Shown: positions 12,213 to 21,604, counted from the first letter of the stretch. The stretch: 22,157 nucleotides of DNA from an uncultured Lachnospiraceae bacterium (GCA_900553635.1 USDU01000012.1:1-22157), one strand, 5' to 3'. Numbers and translations: made by a program. The notes: a model not told the origin generated them from the letters alone.

Positions 12213-13949
12213 ATGACCGACAAAAAACTTCTGCACCTGCTGGATCAAAACCCGGAGGAGGGCATGGGCCTTCTAATGGAACAATATATGGGCCTTCTGT
12301 GGAGCGCATGTCATCTGTATCTGACGAATCCGGAGGATATCCGGGAGTGCGTACAGGAGACCTTTGCGGATTTTTACGGAAACCGGGAGCGGTTCCGGAC
12401 GGAAAAGGGGACGATCAAAGCATATCTCTATGTGATTGCCAAGCGAAAGGCCATCCGGATGGCGACCCAGAACGGGAAGCAGAGTGCAGTCCCCCTGGAA
12501 ATGCTGGAGGAAGCTGCGGCGGACAGCGGCGAGGACGCCATCCTGAACCGGGAGGCGCTGGAGCAGGCCCTTGGCAAGCTGAAGGAGCAGGACAGCCGGA
12601 TGATCCGGATGCAGTATTACGATGGCCTGACCTGCCGGGAGATCGCCGAGGCCATGCAGCTCCCCGTGGAGACCGTGAAAAAACGGCAGCAGCGAAATCT
12701 CAGAAAGCTTCGGCTGGCATTGATGGTTCTGGCAGTACTGGGAATTCTGGGAGCCTGCGCGGCGGCTGTCATCCGGGTTCGGTTCAATCCGGTGACGGGG
12801 ATCCGGGACGCGGAAGAAGAGATTTACAGAGGGACGACGCTTCCCCTGGAAGTGGAGACCGAATACGGCAGAATTACGGTAGAGTATGCCATCTGGCAGG
12901 AACAATCTCTCTATGTGAAAATGACAGTCGTTCACTCGGAGGAGGACGACTGGTTTGATACCGTCCGTGAGAATATCTGGGCGGAAAGTGAGGATGGCAC
13001 CCACTTGCGTGGTTCAGGTTCCAGCTGTCAGGATCTCCGGAACGGGCTTCTGATTCTGGATTGGGATTTCACTTTCTATAAACCTCAGGAGCAGTTTCTT
13101 CTTCATTTGTTTGATCAGACCGTAACGTTACAGATGACAGCGCTTACGGAATACGACAGTCTGGACGCCATCGGCCAGCCGGTGACCCATAAGGGCCGTA
13201 CCCTGGTGGTAAGCGGGGACTGGAAGGATGAAAATACCTTGCAGTTGAACGCCTGGAGCTATGGGAAGGAACTCTGGAAGATCTGCGGTCTGGGGCATTA
13301 TCCCATATTGCCGGAGGAACGGGAAAAAGAGGATTATGTACTCTGGCTGCACGACGGCCTGGATGGCAGCGGCAGCTTCACAGCGGAGGTAAGCGCGCAG
13401 CAGGGCAAGCCCTATCAGCTGAGGATTCCGGCTGTCTCTCTGAAGGCAGAACTGGGAACGGAGGGTCCGCTTTTTGAGGTGCCCATTCCGGCGGAAAATG
13501 GCTCGGAAGCAGTGGATATTCCCTTTGAAGTGGGGGAAGACTGCTATCATATCGTGAAAATAGAGCGAAAGGTGACAGAAACAGAGATGGAAGATGGTTC
13601 CATCAGGTATGGCACTCAGATACTTTTGTATGTAGAGCCGGTTACCCTGGAGAAGAACACAAAATTATTTTCCATTTCCGCCAGCTGGGGACGGATGAAG
13701 ACGGGAACATCCTATTCCCTGAACCGGGAAAGCGGTGAGCTGGAAGCAGACGGAGAAACTGCGCCGGTTTTTACGGCTGAGGGAAGCACCTGGCCTCCGG
13801 CCACGTATTACGAGGGCGAGTACGCGGAATATCGGCGGGAGCTGATGCTATACTACGGACCGGATGAAGAGATTCCGGAAAAGACCTGGGTTCGCATAGA
13901 TAAAGTTGTAAAAAACTGGGAGCAAAAATATAGCTATACGATCAGATAA
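12213..13949 (+). CDS. ECF-like sigma factor fused to a membrane anchor and a large extracytoplasmic domain
   Basis: The product has 578 residues. ATG 12213 is chosen because GAGGAGG lies 7 bases upstream; an earlier in-frame ATG (12144) has none. Residues about 12-80 are sigma region 2 (LMEQYMGLLWSACHLYL, EDIRECVQETFADFY, KGTIKAYLYVIAKRKAI). Residues about 113-165 are sigma region 4 (ALGKLKEQDSRMIRMQYYDG, then the HTH CREIAEAMQLPVETVKKR). A basic stretch RNLRKLR leads straight into one membrane helix, LALMVLAVLGILGACAAAVI (168-187), followed by about 390 residues of beta-rich, acidic extracellular sequence with no domain I can name. The positive-inside rule puts the sigma part in the cytoplasm. 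A normal ECF system uses a separate anti-sigma factor with this membrane layout. Here the anti-sigma cytoplasmic domain is missing and sigma itself is tethered. Confidence 0.82.
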   Translation: MTDKKLLHLLDQNPEEGMGLLMEQYMGLLWSACHLYLTNPEDIRECVQETFADFYGNRERFRTEKGTIKAYLYVIAKRKAIRMATQNGKQSAVPLEMLEEAAADSGEDAILNREALEQALGKLKEQDSRMIRMQYYDGLTCREIAEAMQLPVETVKKRQQRNLRKLRLALMVLAVLGILGACAAAVIRVRFNPVTGIRDAEEEIYRGTTLPLEVETEYGRITVEYAIWQEQSLYVKMTVVHSEEDDWFDTVRENIWAESEDGTHLRGSGSSCQDLRNGLLILDWDFTFYKPQEQFLLHLFDQTVTLQMTALTEYDSLDAIGQPVTHKGRTLVVSGDWKDENTLQLNAWSYGKELWKICGLGHYPILPEEREKEDYVLWLHDGLDGSGSFTAEVSAQQGKPYQLRIPAVSLKAELGTEGPLFEVPIPAENGSEAVDIPFEVGEDCYHIVKIERKVTETEMEDGSIRYGTQILLYVEPVTLEKNTKLFSISASWGRMKTGTSYSLNRESGELEADGETAPVFTAEGSTWPPATYYEGEYAEYRRELMLYYGPDEEIPEKTWVRIDKVVKNWEQKYSYTIR

Positions 13950-13959
13950 AGGAGTCACC

Positions 13960-14142
13960 ATGAAAAGAATCAAACAAATCTTCGACGGCGAATACGGCTG
14001 CGAGGAACGCACAGCCGACGAAAAGGCTAAAGTACTGGTCATCCTGGAGAATGAAACCGGTCAGGAGAGCAGCCTGTCCGTAGAGGACGACTGGCTGAGG
14101 GCGCAGGGGCTGGAGGAAGGCTCCGCGTGGCCGGAGAACTAG
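13960..14142 (+). CDS. Small acidic protein encoded with the sigma fusion
   Basis: The product has 60 residues. The start codon has AAAGGAG 5 bases upstream and lies 10 bases after the sigma-fusion stop, so both genes share one transcript. The sequence is hydrophilic and rich in Glu and Asp, with no membrane segment, signal peptide or cysteine pair (one Cys, in GEYGCEER). I do not recognise a named family. The pattern FDGEYGCEER...VLVILENE...VEDDWL...GSAWP looks like a compact folded domain and not random sequence. Position suggests a partner or regulator of the sigma factor, but nothing in the sequence proves it. Confidence 0.65.
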   Translation: MKRIKQIFDGEYGCEERTADEKAKVLVILENETGQESSLSVEDDWLRAQGLEEGSAWPEN

Positions 14143-14182
14143 CCGAAGTCAAAAGAATATGGAAGAAAGCAGGACAATACGA

Positions 14183-14231
14183 AAAATCCGCAGGCCATCC
14201 GGTGAAAAACACCGAATCTCCTGCGGATTTT
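14183..14231. terminator. Bidirectional terminator between the sigma operon and the malic enzyme gene
   Basis: AAAATCCGCAGG (14183-14194) pairs perfectly over 12 bases with CCTGCGGATTTT (14220-14231). A smaller hairpin CGGTG-AAAAA-CACCG (14200-14214) is nested in the loop. T-runs follow on both strands, as suits the convergent genes on each side. Confidence 0.9.
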
Positions 14232-14270
14232 CTTATGATGAGTTCTATCCAGTGAACGTAATTGCCAATA

Positions 14271-15443
14271 TTAGATACGAGCTACGCCGCTCTTTCTTGC
14301 AGCCTCAGCTACAGCCTCAGCCACCCGATCCTTCAGTCTGGAATCGAAAGCAGCCGGCAGAATATAGTCTGCGTTCAGCTCTTCATCAGATACCAGAGAA
14401 GCGATGGCGCGTGCAGCGGCAATCTTCATCTCGTCGTTGATATCGGATGCGCGTACATCCAGAGCGCCGCGGAAGATGCCCGGGAATGCCAGTACGTTGT
14501 TGACCTGGTTCGGGAAGTCGCTGCGGCCGGTGGATACCACAGCGGCACCTGCAGCCTTTGCCTCATCCGGGAAAATCTCCGGAGTCGGGTTTGCGCATGC
14601 GAAGATGATAGCATCCTTCGCCATAGTAGCGACCATTTCCTTGGTCAGAACGCCCGGTGCGGATACGCCGACGAATACGTCTGCGCCCTTGATGACCTCA
14701 GCCAGGGTACCCTTCTCCATGTTCCGGTTGGTGACAGCTGCGATTTCTTCCTTGATGGGGTTCAGCCCCTCACGGCCCTCGTAGATGGCGCCCTTACGGT
14801 CTGTCATAATAACATTTTTCAGGCCCATGCTCATCATCAGCTTGATGATAGCGATACCGGCTGCGCCTGCGCCGGAGGTGACGATCTTCACATCTTCAAT
14901 CTTCTTGCCTACCAGCTTCAGAGCGTTCATCAGACCTGCCAGTGTGATAACGGCAGTACCGTGCTGGTCGTCATGGAAAATCGGGATATCGCAGCGCTCC
15001 TTCAGCTTCTGCTCGATCTCGAAGCAGCGGGGAGCGGAGATGTCCTCCAGGTTTACGCCGCCGAAGGAGCCTGCCAGCAGAGCGACGGTATTCACGATAT
15101 CGTCCACATCCTTGCTCCGCACGCAGAGCGGAATGGCGTCCACATCACCGAAGGCCTTGAACAGGACGCATTTACCCTCCATAACCGGCATACCGGCTTC
15201 CGGTCCGATATCGCCCAGACCCAGGACTGCGGTACCGTCGGTCACTACGGCTACGGTGTTCCAGCGGCGGGTCAGCTCGTAGCTCTTATTGACGTCCTTC
15301 TGAATCTCCAGACAGGGCTGTGCGACACCCGGTGTATAAGCAAGAGAAAGAGCCTCCTTGCTATCTACGGCAGCGCGGGGAGTAACCTCTAGTTTGCCTT
15401 TCCATTCATAGTGTAATTTCAGTGATTCTGCAGCGTAATCCAT
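14271..15443 (-). CDS. Malic enzyme (oxaloacetate-decarboxylating malate dehydrogenase)
   Basis: The product has 390 residues. The start at 15443 (MDYAAESLKLHYEWKGKLEV) is chosen because AAAGGAG lies upstream; the longer open frame to 15542 runs through the promoter. It converts malate to pyruvate and CO2 with reduction of NAD(P). Visible motifs are LAYTPGVAQPC with the catalytic-type Tyr36, VVTDGTAVLGLGDIGPEAGMP, KCVLFKAFGDVDAIP, SFGGVNLEDISAP, the metal- and malate-binding IPIFHDDQHGTAV, the Rossmann GAGAAGIA (181-188), and FACANPTPEI. It is of the short bacterial class, without the phosphotransacetylase-like tail of MaeB. NAD versus NADP preference is not clear. It is divergent from the LysR gene and shares its promoter region. 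Confidence 0.92.
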   Translation of the reverse strand: MDYAAESLKLHYEWKGKLEVTPRAAVDSKEALSLAYTPGVAQPCLEIQKDVNKSYELTRRWNTVAVVTDGTAVLGLGDIGPEAGMPVMEGKCVLFKAFGDVDAIPLCVRSKDVDDIVNTVALLAGSFGGVNLEDISAPRCFEIEQKLKERCDIPIFHDDQHGTAVITLAGLMNALKLVGKKIEDVKIVTSGAGAAGIAIIKLMMSMGLKNVIMTDRKGAIYEGREGLNPIKEEIAAVTNRNMEKGTLAEVIKGADVFVGVSAPGVLTKEMVATMAKDAIIFACANPTPEIFPDEAKAAGAAVVSTGRSDFPNQVNNVLAFPGIFRGALDVRASDINDEMKIAAARAIASLVSDEELNADYILPAAFDSRLKDRVAEAVAEAARKSGVARI

Positions 15444-15537
15444 GATAAATTCTCCTTTTCTCTGATAAACGGCATCATTGGTATATTCATAATTGCGACC
15501 ACTTTGTATTTTTAGCGGTACAATAATTTCTATCCGT

Positions 15538-15566
15538 ATCATAGCGCGACTTTACAGAAAAGTAAA
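15538..15566 (-). promoter_or_regulatory. Promoter of the malic enzyme gene
   Basis: On the minus strand the elements are TTTACT (15561-15566), 17 bases and TATGAT (15538-15543). The predicted start is near 15531, about 88 bases before the ATG. The element interlocks with the divergent lysR promoter. Confidence 0.6.
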
Positions 15567-15579
15567 ATATATATATAAT
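15551..15579 (+). promoter_or_regulatory. Promoter of the LysR-type regulator gene
   Basis: TTTACA (15551-15556), 17 bases, TATAAT (15574-15579). The -10 lies in a perfect inverted repeat TATAATAA-G-TTATTATA (15574-15590). Its -35 sits between the -10 and -35 of the divergent malic enzyme promoter, so the two compete for polymerase. Confidence 0.7.
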
Positions 15580-15586
15580 AAGTTAT

Positions 15587-15603
15587 TATAGGAAAAACCT
15601 ATA
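15587..15603. promoter_or_regulatory. LysR-type T-N11-A operator
   Basis: TATAGG-AAAAA-CCTATA is a perfect inverted repeat containing T-N11-A (T at 15589, A at 15601), the usual half-site geometry of LysR regulators. It covers the predicted lysR start site, consistent with autorepression and with a recognition site for control of the divergent gene. The role is inferred. Confidence 0.6.
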
Positions 15604-15639
15604 GATCCGAAAATGTGTCAGGAAAAGGAGGCAAAGTCC

Positions 15640-16533
15640 ATGACCATCGCCAAATTACAGCAGTTCCTTGCAGTCTGTCAGTTCCAGAGCGTCAGCCGCG
15701 CCGCGGAATTTTTGCATATTTCCCAGCCTTCCGTGTCAGGAACCATCCGGGATCTGGAAAGCGAGTTTCAGATCAACCTGTTCCGCCATGAGGGGAGGCG
15801 CCTGGTCCTGACGGCGGAGGGAAGCTTTTTACGGGAACGGGCCCAGAAGCTGATCCGCCAGTTCGACGAACTTTCCTGGCAGATGGAGGATCTGGGAAAT
15901 CAGAAAAACCGGTTCCGTATCGGGATTCCGCCCATGGCCGGGACGGTCTTTTTCCCGCAGCTCTATAAGGCGTTCCAGGCAGCGTATCCGGAAATCACTC
16001 TTTCTATTACGGAATGCGGTTCCCTCCATGCGGAAAAGCTTCTGGAGCAGGGAGAACTGGATCTGGCCATGGCCACGCTCCCGGCGGCTCCTTCTCCGGA
16101 ATTTTCCTGTCAGAAGCTTGCGCGGACACAGCTGGTGCTCTGCGTCAGTCCTTCCCATCGCCTGGCCCGGGCGAAAGCAATCGATGTGACCATGCTGGAG
16201 GGGGAGCCTTTGGTACTTTTCGGAACGGATACGGCGCCCTCCAACGCAGTGCTGTCCCTTTTCGCGGAGCAGCAGCTGCGGCCCAATGTGCTGCTTTATT
16301 CCAGTCAGCTCAGCATGATTAAGCAGTTTATTTCCGATGGCACGGCAGCAGCCTTCCTGATGGACGCCCTGGCCCGTCAGGAGCCGGATCTGGTAGCGGT
16401 TCCGTTTTCCGAACCCATTTATTTTGACACGGTACTGCTGTGGAAACGGGATCAATATCTCTACAATGATGTGGAGCACTTCTTGCGGTTTGCCAAAAAA
16501 TTCAAATTTCAGGGAATTATTAAAAAAACATGA
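15640..16533 (+). CDS. LysR-family transcriptional regulator, probable regulator of the malic enzyme gene
   Basis: The product has 297 residues. ATG 15640 is preferred to ATG 15613 because AAGGAGG (15625-15631) lies 8 bases upstream. Residues 1-60 are the LysR helix-turn-helix ([43 protein letters not shown]). Residues about 90-290 are a LysR_substrate periplasmic-binding-like fold that senses a small ligand ([39 protein letters not shown]). Divergent transcription from the malic enzyme gene with a shared operator region is the standard arrangement for a LysR activator and its target. The coinducer is probably an organic acid such as malate, but this is inference. Confidence 0.9.
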   Translation: MTIAKLQQFLAVCQFQSVSRAAEFLHISQPSVSGTIRDLESEFQINLFRHEGRRLVLTAEGSFLRERAQKLIRQFDELSWQMEDLGNQKNRFRIGIPPMAGTVFFPQLYKAFQAAYPEITLSITECGSLHAEKLLEQGELDLAMATLPAAPSPEFSCQKLARTQLVLCVSPSHRLARAKAIDVTMLEGEPLVLFGTDTAPSNAVLSLFAEQQLRPNVLLYSSQLSMIKQFISDGTAAAFLMDALARQEPDLVAVPFSEPIYFDTVLLWKRDQYLYNDVEHFLRFAKKFKFQGIIKKT

Positions 16534-16585
16534 GGTTTCATTAAGATTCCTGAAGTTTATATTGAAGGAGAACAAGGCGATGAAG

Positions 16586-16633
16586 AAAAGTATAGGAAAA
16601 GAACAAACGTTCCGAATTCCCTATACTTTTTTT
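16586..16633 (+). terminator. Terminator of the LysR gene
   Basis: AAAAGTATAGG (16586-16596) pairs over 11 bases with CCTATACTTTT (16620-16630), with further pairing GGAA/TTCC inside. Seven Ts end at 16633. The loop region contains the LexA-like palindrome at 16601-16612. Confidence 0.8.
16601..16612. promoter_or_regulatory. LexA (SOS) box candidate upstream of uvrB
   Basis: GAAC-AAAC-GTTC fits the Gram-positive LexA/DinR core GAAC-RNRY-GTTC exactly. The outer C/G of the full consensus CGAAC...GTTYG are A and C here. It lies about 32 bases upstream of the uvrB -10 box. uvrB is a classic SOS gene. It might instead only stabilise the terminator loop in which it lies. Confidence 0.5.
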
Positions 16634-16641
16634 CATATCCG

Positions 16642-16650
16642 TGTTATAAT
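16642..16650 (+). promoter_or_regulatory. Extended -10 promoter of uvrBA
   Basis: TGTTATAAT is a full TGn-TATAAT extended -10. No clear -35 precedes it, since that position is occupied by the terminator stem. The predicted start is near 16657, 46 bases before the uvrB ATG. Confidence 0.6.
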
Positions 16651-16702
16651 TTTCAGTGACTTTAAGTATGCTAAATCCATCAGGAAAAGGAAATCACACG
16701 AT

Positions 16703-18748
16703 ATGAAAGAACAAGGACATTCGCAATGCGCTTCGCTGCCTGCTCATGAAAGCAGCCCCAAAGGCGGTGCTGCTTTCAAATTACACAGCGAATACCAGCC
16801 CACCGGCGACCAGCCCCAGGCCATTGCGAAGCTGGTGGAGGGCTTTCAGGAAGGCAATCAGGCCCAGACTTTACTGGGTGTTACGGGATCGGGCAAGACC
16901 TTTACCATGGCCAATGTGATACAGGCCCTGAACAAGCCGACCCTGATTATTGCCCACAATAAAACCCTGGCGGCCCAGCTCTACGGCGAGTTTAAAGAGT
17001 TTTTCCCCGAGAACGCGGTGGAATACTTTGTTTCCTACTACGATTATTACCAGCCGGAGGCCTATGTGCCTTCGACGGATACTTATATTGCAAAGGATTC
17101 GTCGATCAACGACGAGATTGATAAGCTGCGGCTGTCGGCTACGGCCGCCCTGATTGAACGGCGAGACGTGATTATCGTGTCCAGTGTCTCCTGTATCTAT
17201 GGTCTGGGTGAGCCGGAGAATTTTGAGAAAATGATGGTTTCCCTGCGGCCCGGCATGCAGAAGGATCGTGACGAGGTGCTGCGGCAGCTGGTGGATATCC
17301 AGTATGACCGCAACGATATGGATTTCAAGCGCGGTACCTTCCGGGTGCGGGGTGATGTGGTGGAGATTATTCCGGCCAATGAGTCCGAGCTGGCGGTGCG
17401 GGTGGAGTTTTTCGGGGACGAGATCGACCGGATTACCCAGATTGATGTGCTGACCGGCGAGATCAAAGGGGAGCTTGAGCACGTGGCCATTTTCCCGGCG
17501 TCTCATTACGTCGTACCCATGGATCAGATTAAGCGTGCGGCAGCCGATATCGAGAAGGAGCTGGAGGAGCGGGTGCGTTACTTCAAGAGTGAGGACAAGC
17601 TTTTGGAGGCCCAGCGCATCGCAGAGCGGACGAACTTTGATATTGAGATGCTGAAGGAGACCGGCTTCTGCTCCGGTATCGAGAACTATTCGAGACATCT
17701 GACCGGCGCAGCGCCGGGCACGCCGCCCAATACACTGATGGATTATTTCCCGGATGATTTTCTGATTATCATAGACGAGTCCCATAAGACCGTGCCCCAG
17801 ATCCGCGGCATGTACGCGGGCGATCGATCCCGGAAGACCACGCTGGTGGATTACGGCTTCCGTCTGCCGTCGGCGCTCGACAACCGTCCGCTGAACTTCG
17901 AGGAATTCGAGAGCAAGATTGATCAGATTATGTTCGTCTCCGCCACGCCGGGCGAGTACGAGGCTGATCATGAGATGCTGCGGGCGGAGCAGATTATCCG
18001 GCCTACGGGACTTCTGGATCCCAAGGTGGAAATCCGGCCTGTGGAGGGCCAGATCGACGACCTGGTGGGCGAGGTGAATAAGGAGGTGGCAGCAGGCCAC
18101 AAGATCCTGATCACTACCCTGACGAAACGCATGGCTGAGGATCTGACCGACTACATGCGGGAGCTGGGTATCCGGGTCAAATACCTGCATTCGGATATCG
18201 ACACCCTGGAGCGGACCCAGATTATCCGGGATATGCGTCTGGATGTCTTTGATGTGTTAGTTGGTATTAACCTGTTGCGTGAGGGTCTGGATATTCCGGA
18301 AATTACCCTGGTGGCGATTCTGGACGCGGACAAAGAAGGGTTCCTGCGTTCCGAGGTCTCCCTGATTCAGACCATCGGTCGTGCGGCACGAAATTCTGAA
18401 GGCCATGTCATCATGTACGCGGATACCGTTACCGATTCCATGCGGCTGGCCATCGATGAGACCGAGCGCCGACGCGCGCTGCAGGAGGCATATAATAAGG
18501 AACATGGCATCACGCCGAAGACCATTCAGAAGTCCGTACGGGATCTCATCAGCATTTCCAAGGAGATTGCCAAGGAAGAGCTGCAGTTCGAGAAGGATCC
18601 GGAATCCATGAGCAAGAAGGAACTGGAGAAGCTCATCAAGGACATTGATAAGAAGATGAAGAAGGCGGCTGCGGATCTGAACTTCGAGCTGGCGGCAGAA
18701 CTGCGTGATAAGATGATAGAATTAAAGAAGCAGGCAAATGAGCTTTAA
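16703..18748 (+). CDS. uvrB: Excinuclease ABC subunit B
   Basis: The product has 681 residues from ATG 16703 (AAAGGAAA about 10 bases upstream). UvrB is the damage-verifying helicase-like subunit of nucleotide excision repair, loaded by UvrA and then bound by UvrC. Visible motifs are [15 protein letters not shown], Walker [11 protein letters not shown] (about 59-68), the beta-hairpin [24 protein letters not shown] (about 358), [22 protein letters not shown], and a C-terminal UVR motif ([20 protein letters not shown] onward) for UvrC contact. The first 25 residues before FKLHSEY are an unusual extension ([17 protein letters not shown]) that contains a strong inverted repeat at DNA level. An alternative start at 16580 (with GAAGGAG) is in frame, but it would span the terminator and promoter. 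It forms an operon with uvrA 36 bases downstream. Confidence 0.95.
   Translation: MKEQGHSQCASLPAHESSPKGGAAFKLHSEYQPTGDQPQAIAKLVEGFQEGNQAQTLLGVTGSGKTFTMANVIQALNKPTLIIAHNKTLAAQLYGEFKEFFPENAVEYFVSYYDYYQPEAYVPSTDTYIAKDSSINDEIDKLRLSATAALIERRDVIIVSSVSCIYGLGEPENFEKMMVSLRPGMQKDRDEVLRQLVDIQYDRNDMDFKRGTFRVRGDVVEIIPANESELAVRVEFFGDEIDRITQIDVLTGEIKGELEHVAIFPASHYVVPMDQIKRAAADIEKELEERVRYFKSEDKLLEAQRIAERTNFDIEMLKETGFCSGIENYSRHLTGAAPGTPPNTLMDYFPDDFLIIIDESHKTVPQIRGMYAGDRSRKTTLVDYGFRLPSALDNRPLNFEEFESKIDQIMFVSATPGEYEADHEMLRAEQIIRPTGLLDPKVEIRPVEGQIDDLVGEVNKEVAAGHKILITTLTKRMAEDLTDYMRELGIRVKYLHSDIDTLERTQIIRDMRLDVFDVLVGINLLREGLDIPEITLVAILDADKEGFLRSEVSLIQTIGRAARNSEGHVIMYADTVTDSMRLAIDETERRRALQEAYNKEHGITPKTIQKSVRDLISISKEIAKEELQFEKDPESMSKKELEKLIKDIDKKMKKAAADLNFELAAELRDKMIELKKQANEL
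16747..16778. repeat. Inverted repeat inside the uvrB N-terminal extension
   Basis: TGAAAGCAGC (16747-16756) and GCTGCTTTCA (16769-16778) form a perfect 10-bp stem with a 12-base loop, in frame within the non-conserved leader of UvrB. It may be part of a small dispersed element inserted here. It could also fold in the mRNA just after the start codon. Confidence 0.6.
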
Positions 18749-18784
18749 AACCTGCGTCGCAATGCATTTATGAGGAGAAAAACA

Positions 18785-21604
18785 ATGGATAAATTTATCA
18801 GAATCCGGGGCGCCAACGAGCACAATTTAAAGAACCTGGATATCGACATCCCCAGAGATAAATTTGTGGTGTTGACGGGACTAAGCGGTTCGGGAAAATC
18901 GTCCCTGGCCTTCGACACCATTTATGCGGAAGGACAACGGCGCTACATGGAGTCCCTGTCATCCTATGCCCGTCAGTTCCTGGGTCAGATGGAGAAGCCC
19001 AATGTGGAGAGCATTGACGGCCTGTCTCCGGCCATTTCCATCGACCAGAAGTCTACGAACCGGAACCCCCGCTCCACTGTGGGAACCGTGACGGAGATTT
19101 ACGATTATTTCCGACTGCTCTATGCCCGGATCGGTATCCCCCATTGCCCGAAATGCGGCAAGGAGATCAAGAAGCAGAGTGTAGACCAGATGGTAGATCA
19201 GATCATGGCCATGCCCGAGCGGACGAAAATCCAGCTGCTGGCCCCGGTGGTCAAGGGCCGCAAGGGCGAGCATGTGAAGGTGCTGGAGCAGGCGAAGAAA
19301 AGCGGCTTCGTCCGGGTTCGCATCGACGGCAATCTCTATGAGCTGTCCGAAGAAATCAAGCTGGAAAAGAACATCAAGCATACCATCGAGATCGTGGTGG
19401 ACCGACTGGTGGTGAAAGAGGGCATAGAGCGCCGCCTGGCGGATTCCATCGAGACGGTGCTGAACCTGTCCGACGGTCTGCTGGTGGTGGATGTCATCGG
19501 CGGCGAGACGCTGACCTTGAGCTCCAGCTATGCCTGTCCGGATTGCGGCATCAGCATGGAAGAGATTGAACCCAGAAGCTTTTCCTTTAATAACCCCTTC
19601 GGAGCCTGCCCGGAGTGCTTCGGCCTGGGCTACAAGATGGAATTTGACGAGGATTTAATGATTCCCGATAAGTCCTTAAGTATCGCGGAGGGTGCGATTA
19701 CGGTCATGGGCTGGCAGTCCTGTACGGACCCGTCCAGCTTTACCTATGCGCTTTTGAAAGCCCTTTCCAAAGAATACGGCTTCGATCTGACCATACCTTA
19801 TGAGCAGCTGTCCCCGGAGATCCGGGACATACTGATTCATGGAACCAATGGCCGTGAGGTGAAGGTCTATTATAAGGGGCAGCGGGGCGAGGGCGTCTAT
19901 GATGTGGCCTTCGAGGGCCTGATTAAAAATGTGGAGCGCCGCTACCGGGAGACCGGTTCCGAGATCATGCGTCAGGAATATGAGACCTTCATGCGGATTA
20001 CGCCCTGTAAGGCCTGCGGCGGCCAGCGTCTGAAGAAGACGTCTCTGGCGGTGACCGTGGGGGAGAAGAATATCGCGGAAGTGACGTCTATGTCCGTGCT
20101 GAAGCTGTATGATTTTCTGAAGGAATTGCAGCTTACAGAACAGCAGAAGCTGATTGGTGAACAGATCCTGAAAGAGATTAAGGCCCGCATCGGCTTCCTG
20201 ATTGATGTGGGACTGGATTATCTGACCCTGGCCCGGGCCACCGGCAGCCTGTCCGGCGGCGAGGCTCAGCGTATCCGTCTGGCCACTCAGATCGGCTCCG
20301 GCCTGGTGGGCGTGGCCTATATCCTGGACGAGCCCAGCATCGGCCTGCATCAGCGGGACAACGATAAGCTGCTGGCGACCCTGAAGCGTCTGCGGGATCT
20401 GGGTAATACCCTGATTGTGGTGGAGCATGACGAGGATACCATGTTCGCGGCGGATTATATCGTGGATATCGGCCCGGGCGCGGGCGAGCACGGCGGCAAG
20501 GTCGTGGCGGCAGGTACGGCACAGGAGATTATGGCCTGCCCGGATTCCATTACCGGAGCTTACTTAAGCGGAAAATTAAAGATTCCGGTGCCGGAGACCA
20601 GAAGAACTCCCACGGGCTGGCTGACGGTCAGGGGCGCTGCGGAAAATAACCTGAAAAATATCCAGGTGGATTTCCCCCTGGGCGTCATGACCTGCGTCAC
20701 CGGCGTGTCCGGTTCCGGAAAGAGCTCTCTGGTCAATGAGATTCTCTATAAGACCCTGGCGCGGAAGCTGAACCGGGCCCGCACCATTCCGGGTAAATAC
20801 AAGGAAATCACAGGGTTAGAGCAGCTTGACAAGGTCATTGCCATCGACCAGTCCCCTATTGGGCGGACGCCCCGTTCCAACCCGGCCACTTACACCGGCG
20901 TATTCGACCAGATCCGCGACTTGTTCGCGTCCACAGCCGACGCCAAGAGCAAGGGCTATAAGAAGGGTCGTTTCAGCTTCAATGTGAAAGGCGGCCGCTG
21001 TGAAGCCTGCTCCGGCGACGGAATCATCAAAATCGAGATGCATTTCCTGCCGGACGTGTACGTGCCCTGCGAGGTCTGCCAGGGAAAACGGTACAACCGG
21101 GAGACTCTGGATGTGAAGTATAAGGGCAAGAGCATCTTTGATGTGTTGGATATGACTGTGGAAGAGGCCATGACCTTCTTCGAAAATGTGCCATCTATCC
21201 GCAGGAAAATTGAGACTCTGAACGACGTGGGACTTTCCTATATCAAGCTGGGACAGCCTTCCACGACCCTGTCCGGAGGGGAAGCCCAGCGGATTAAGCT
21301 GGCCACCGAGCTGTCCAGACGGAGCACCGGCAAGACCATCTACATTCTGGATGAACCGACTACGGGCCTGCATTTTGCCGATGTCCATAAGCTGACGGAG
21401 ATTCTGAAACGGCTGGCCGAGGGCGGCAATACAGTCGTGGTCATCGAGCATAATCTGGACGTGATAAAGACGGCCGATTACATCATTGACATGGGACCGG
21501 AGGGCGGCGACCGGGGCGGCACGGTCATTGCCAAGGGCACGCCGGAGGAGGTGGCAGGGCAGGAACTCTCCTATACGGGCCAGTACCTTAGAAAATATTT
21601 ATAG
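18785..21604 (+). CDS. uvrA: Excinuclease ABC subunit A
   Basis: The product has 939 residues. ATG 18785 is preferred over 18770 because AGGAG (18773-18777) lies between them and [17 protein letters not shown] is the family's normal start. UvrA is the ABC-type ATPase dimer that first finds bulky DNA damage. Visible parts are Walker [10 protein letters not shown] (32-40), a first zinc module with CPDCG...CPEC (about 257-280), the first ABC signature [12 protein letters not shown] (about 489) and Walker [14 protein letters not shown], a second Walker [10 protein letters not shown] (about 640), the DNA-binding zinc finger CEACSGDG...CEVCQG (about 739-766), and the second signature [12 protein letters not shown] with [10 protein letters not shown]. 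Length and all motifs are complete. It is co-transcribed with uvrB. Confidence 0.97.
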   Translation: MDKFIRIRGANEHNLKNLDIDIPRDKFVVLTGLSGSGKSSLAFDTIYAEGQRRYMESLSSYARQFLGQMEKPNVESIDGLSPAISIDQKSTNRNPRSTVGTVTEIYDYFRLLYARIGIPHCPKCGKEIKKQSVDQMVDQIMAMPERTKIQLLAPVVKGRKGEHVKVLEQAKKSGFVRVRIDGNLYELSEEIKLEKNIKHTIEIVVDRLVVKEGIERRLADSIETVLNLSDGLLVVDVIGGETLTLSSSYACPDCGISMEEIEPRSFSFNNPFGACPECFGLGYKMEFDEDLMIPDKSLSIAEGAITVMGWQSCTDPSSFTYALLKALSKEYGFDLTIPYEQLSPEIRDILIHGTNGREVKVYYKGQRGEGVYDVAFEGLIKNVERRYRETGSEIMRQEYETFMRITPCKACGGQRLKKTSLAVTVGEKNIAEVTSMSVLKLYDFLKELQLTEQQKLIGEQILKEIKARIGFLIDVGLDYLTLARATGSLSGGEAQRIRLATQIGSGLVGVAYILDEPSIGLHQRDNDKLLATLKRLRDLGNTLIVVEHDEDTMFAADYIVDIGPGAGEHGGKVVAAGTAQEIMACPDSITGAYLSGKLKIPVPETRRTPTGWLTVRGAAENNLKNIQVDFPLGVMTCVTGVSGSGKSSLVNEILYKTLARKLNRARTIPGKYKEITGLEQLDKVIAIDQSPIGRTPRSNPATYTGVFDQIRDLFASTADAKSKGYKKGRFSFNVKGGRCEACSGDGIIKIEMHFLPDVYVPCEVCQGKRYNRETLDVKYKGKSIFDVLDMTVEEAMTFFENVPSIRRKIETLNDVGLSYIKLGQPSTTLSGGEAQRIKLATELSRRSTGKTIYILDEPTTGLHFADVHKLTEILKRLAEGGNTVVVIEHNLDVIKTADYIIDMGPEGGDRGGTVIAKGTPEEVAGQELSYTGQYLRKYL

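Noticed and set aside
14262..15392. A 376-codon plus-strand frame
   Set aside because: It is antisense to the malic enzyme gene with all its motifs, and has no start signal.
16871..18190. A 439-codon minus-strand frame
   Set aside because: It mirrors uvrB. Long antisense frames are common opposite GC-biased third positions.
19676..20491. Long minus-strand frame opposite uvrA
   Set aside because: No ribosome binding site or domain; uvrA is intact across it.
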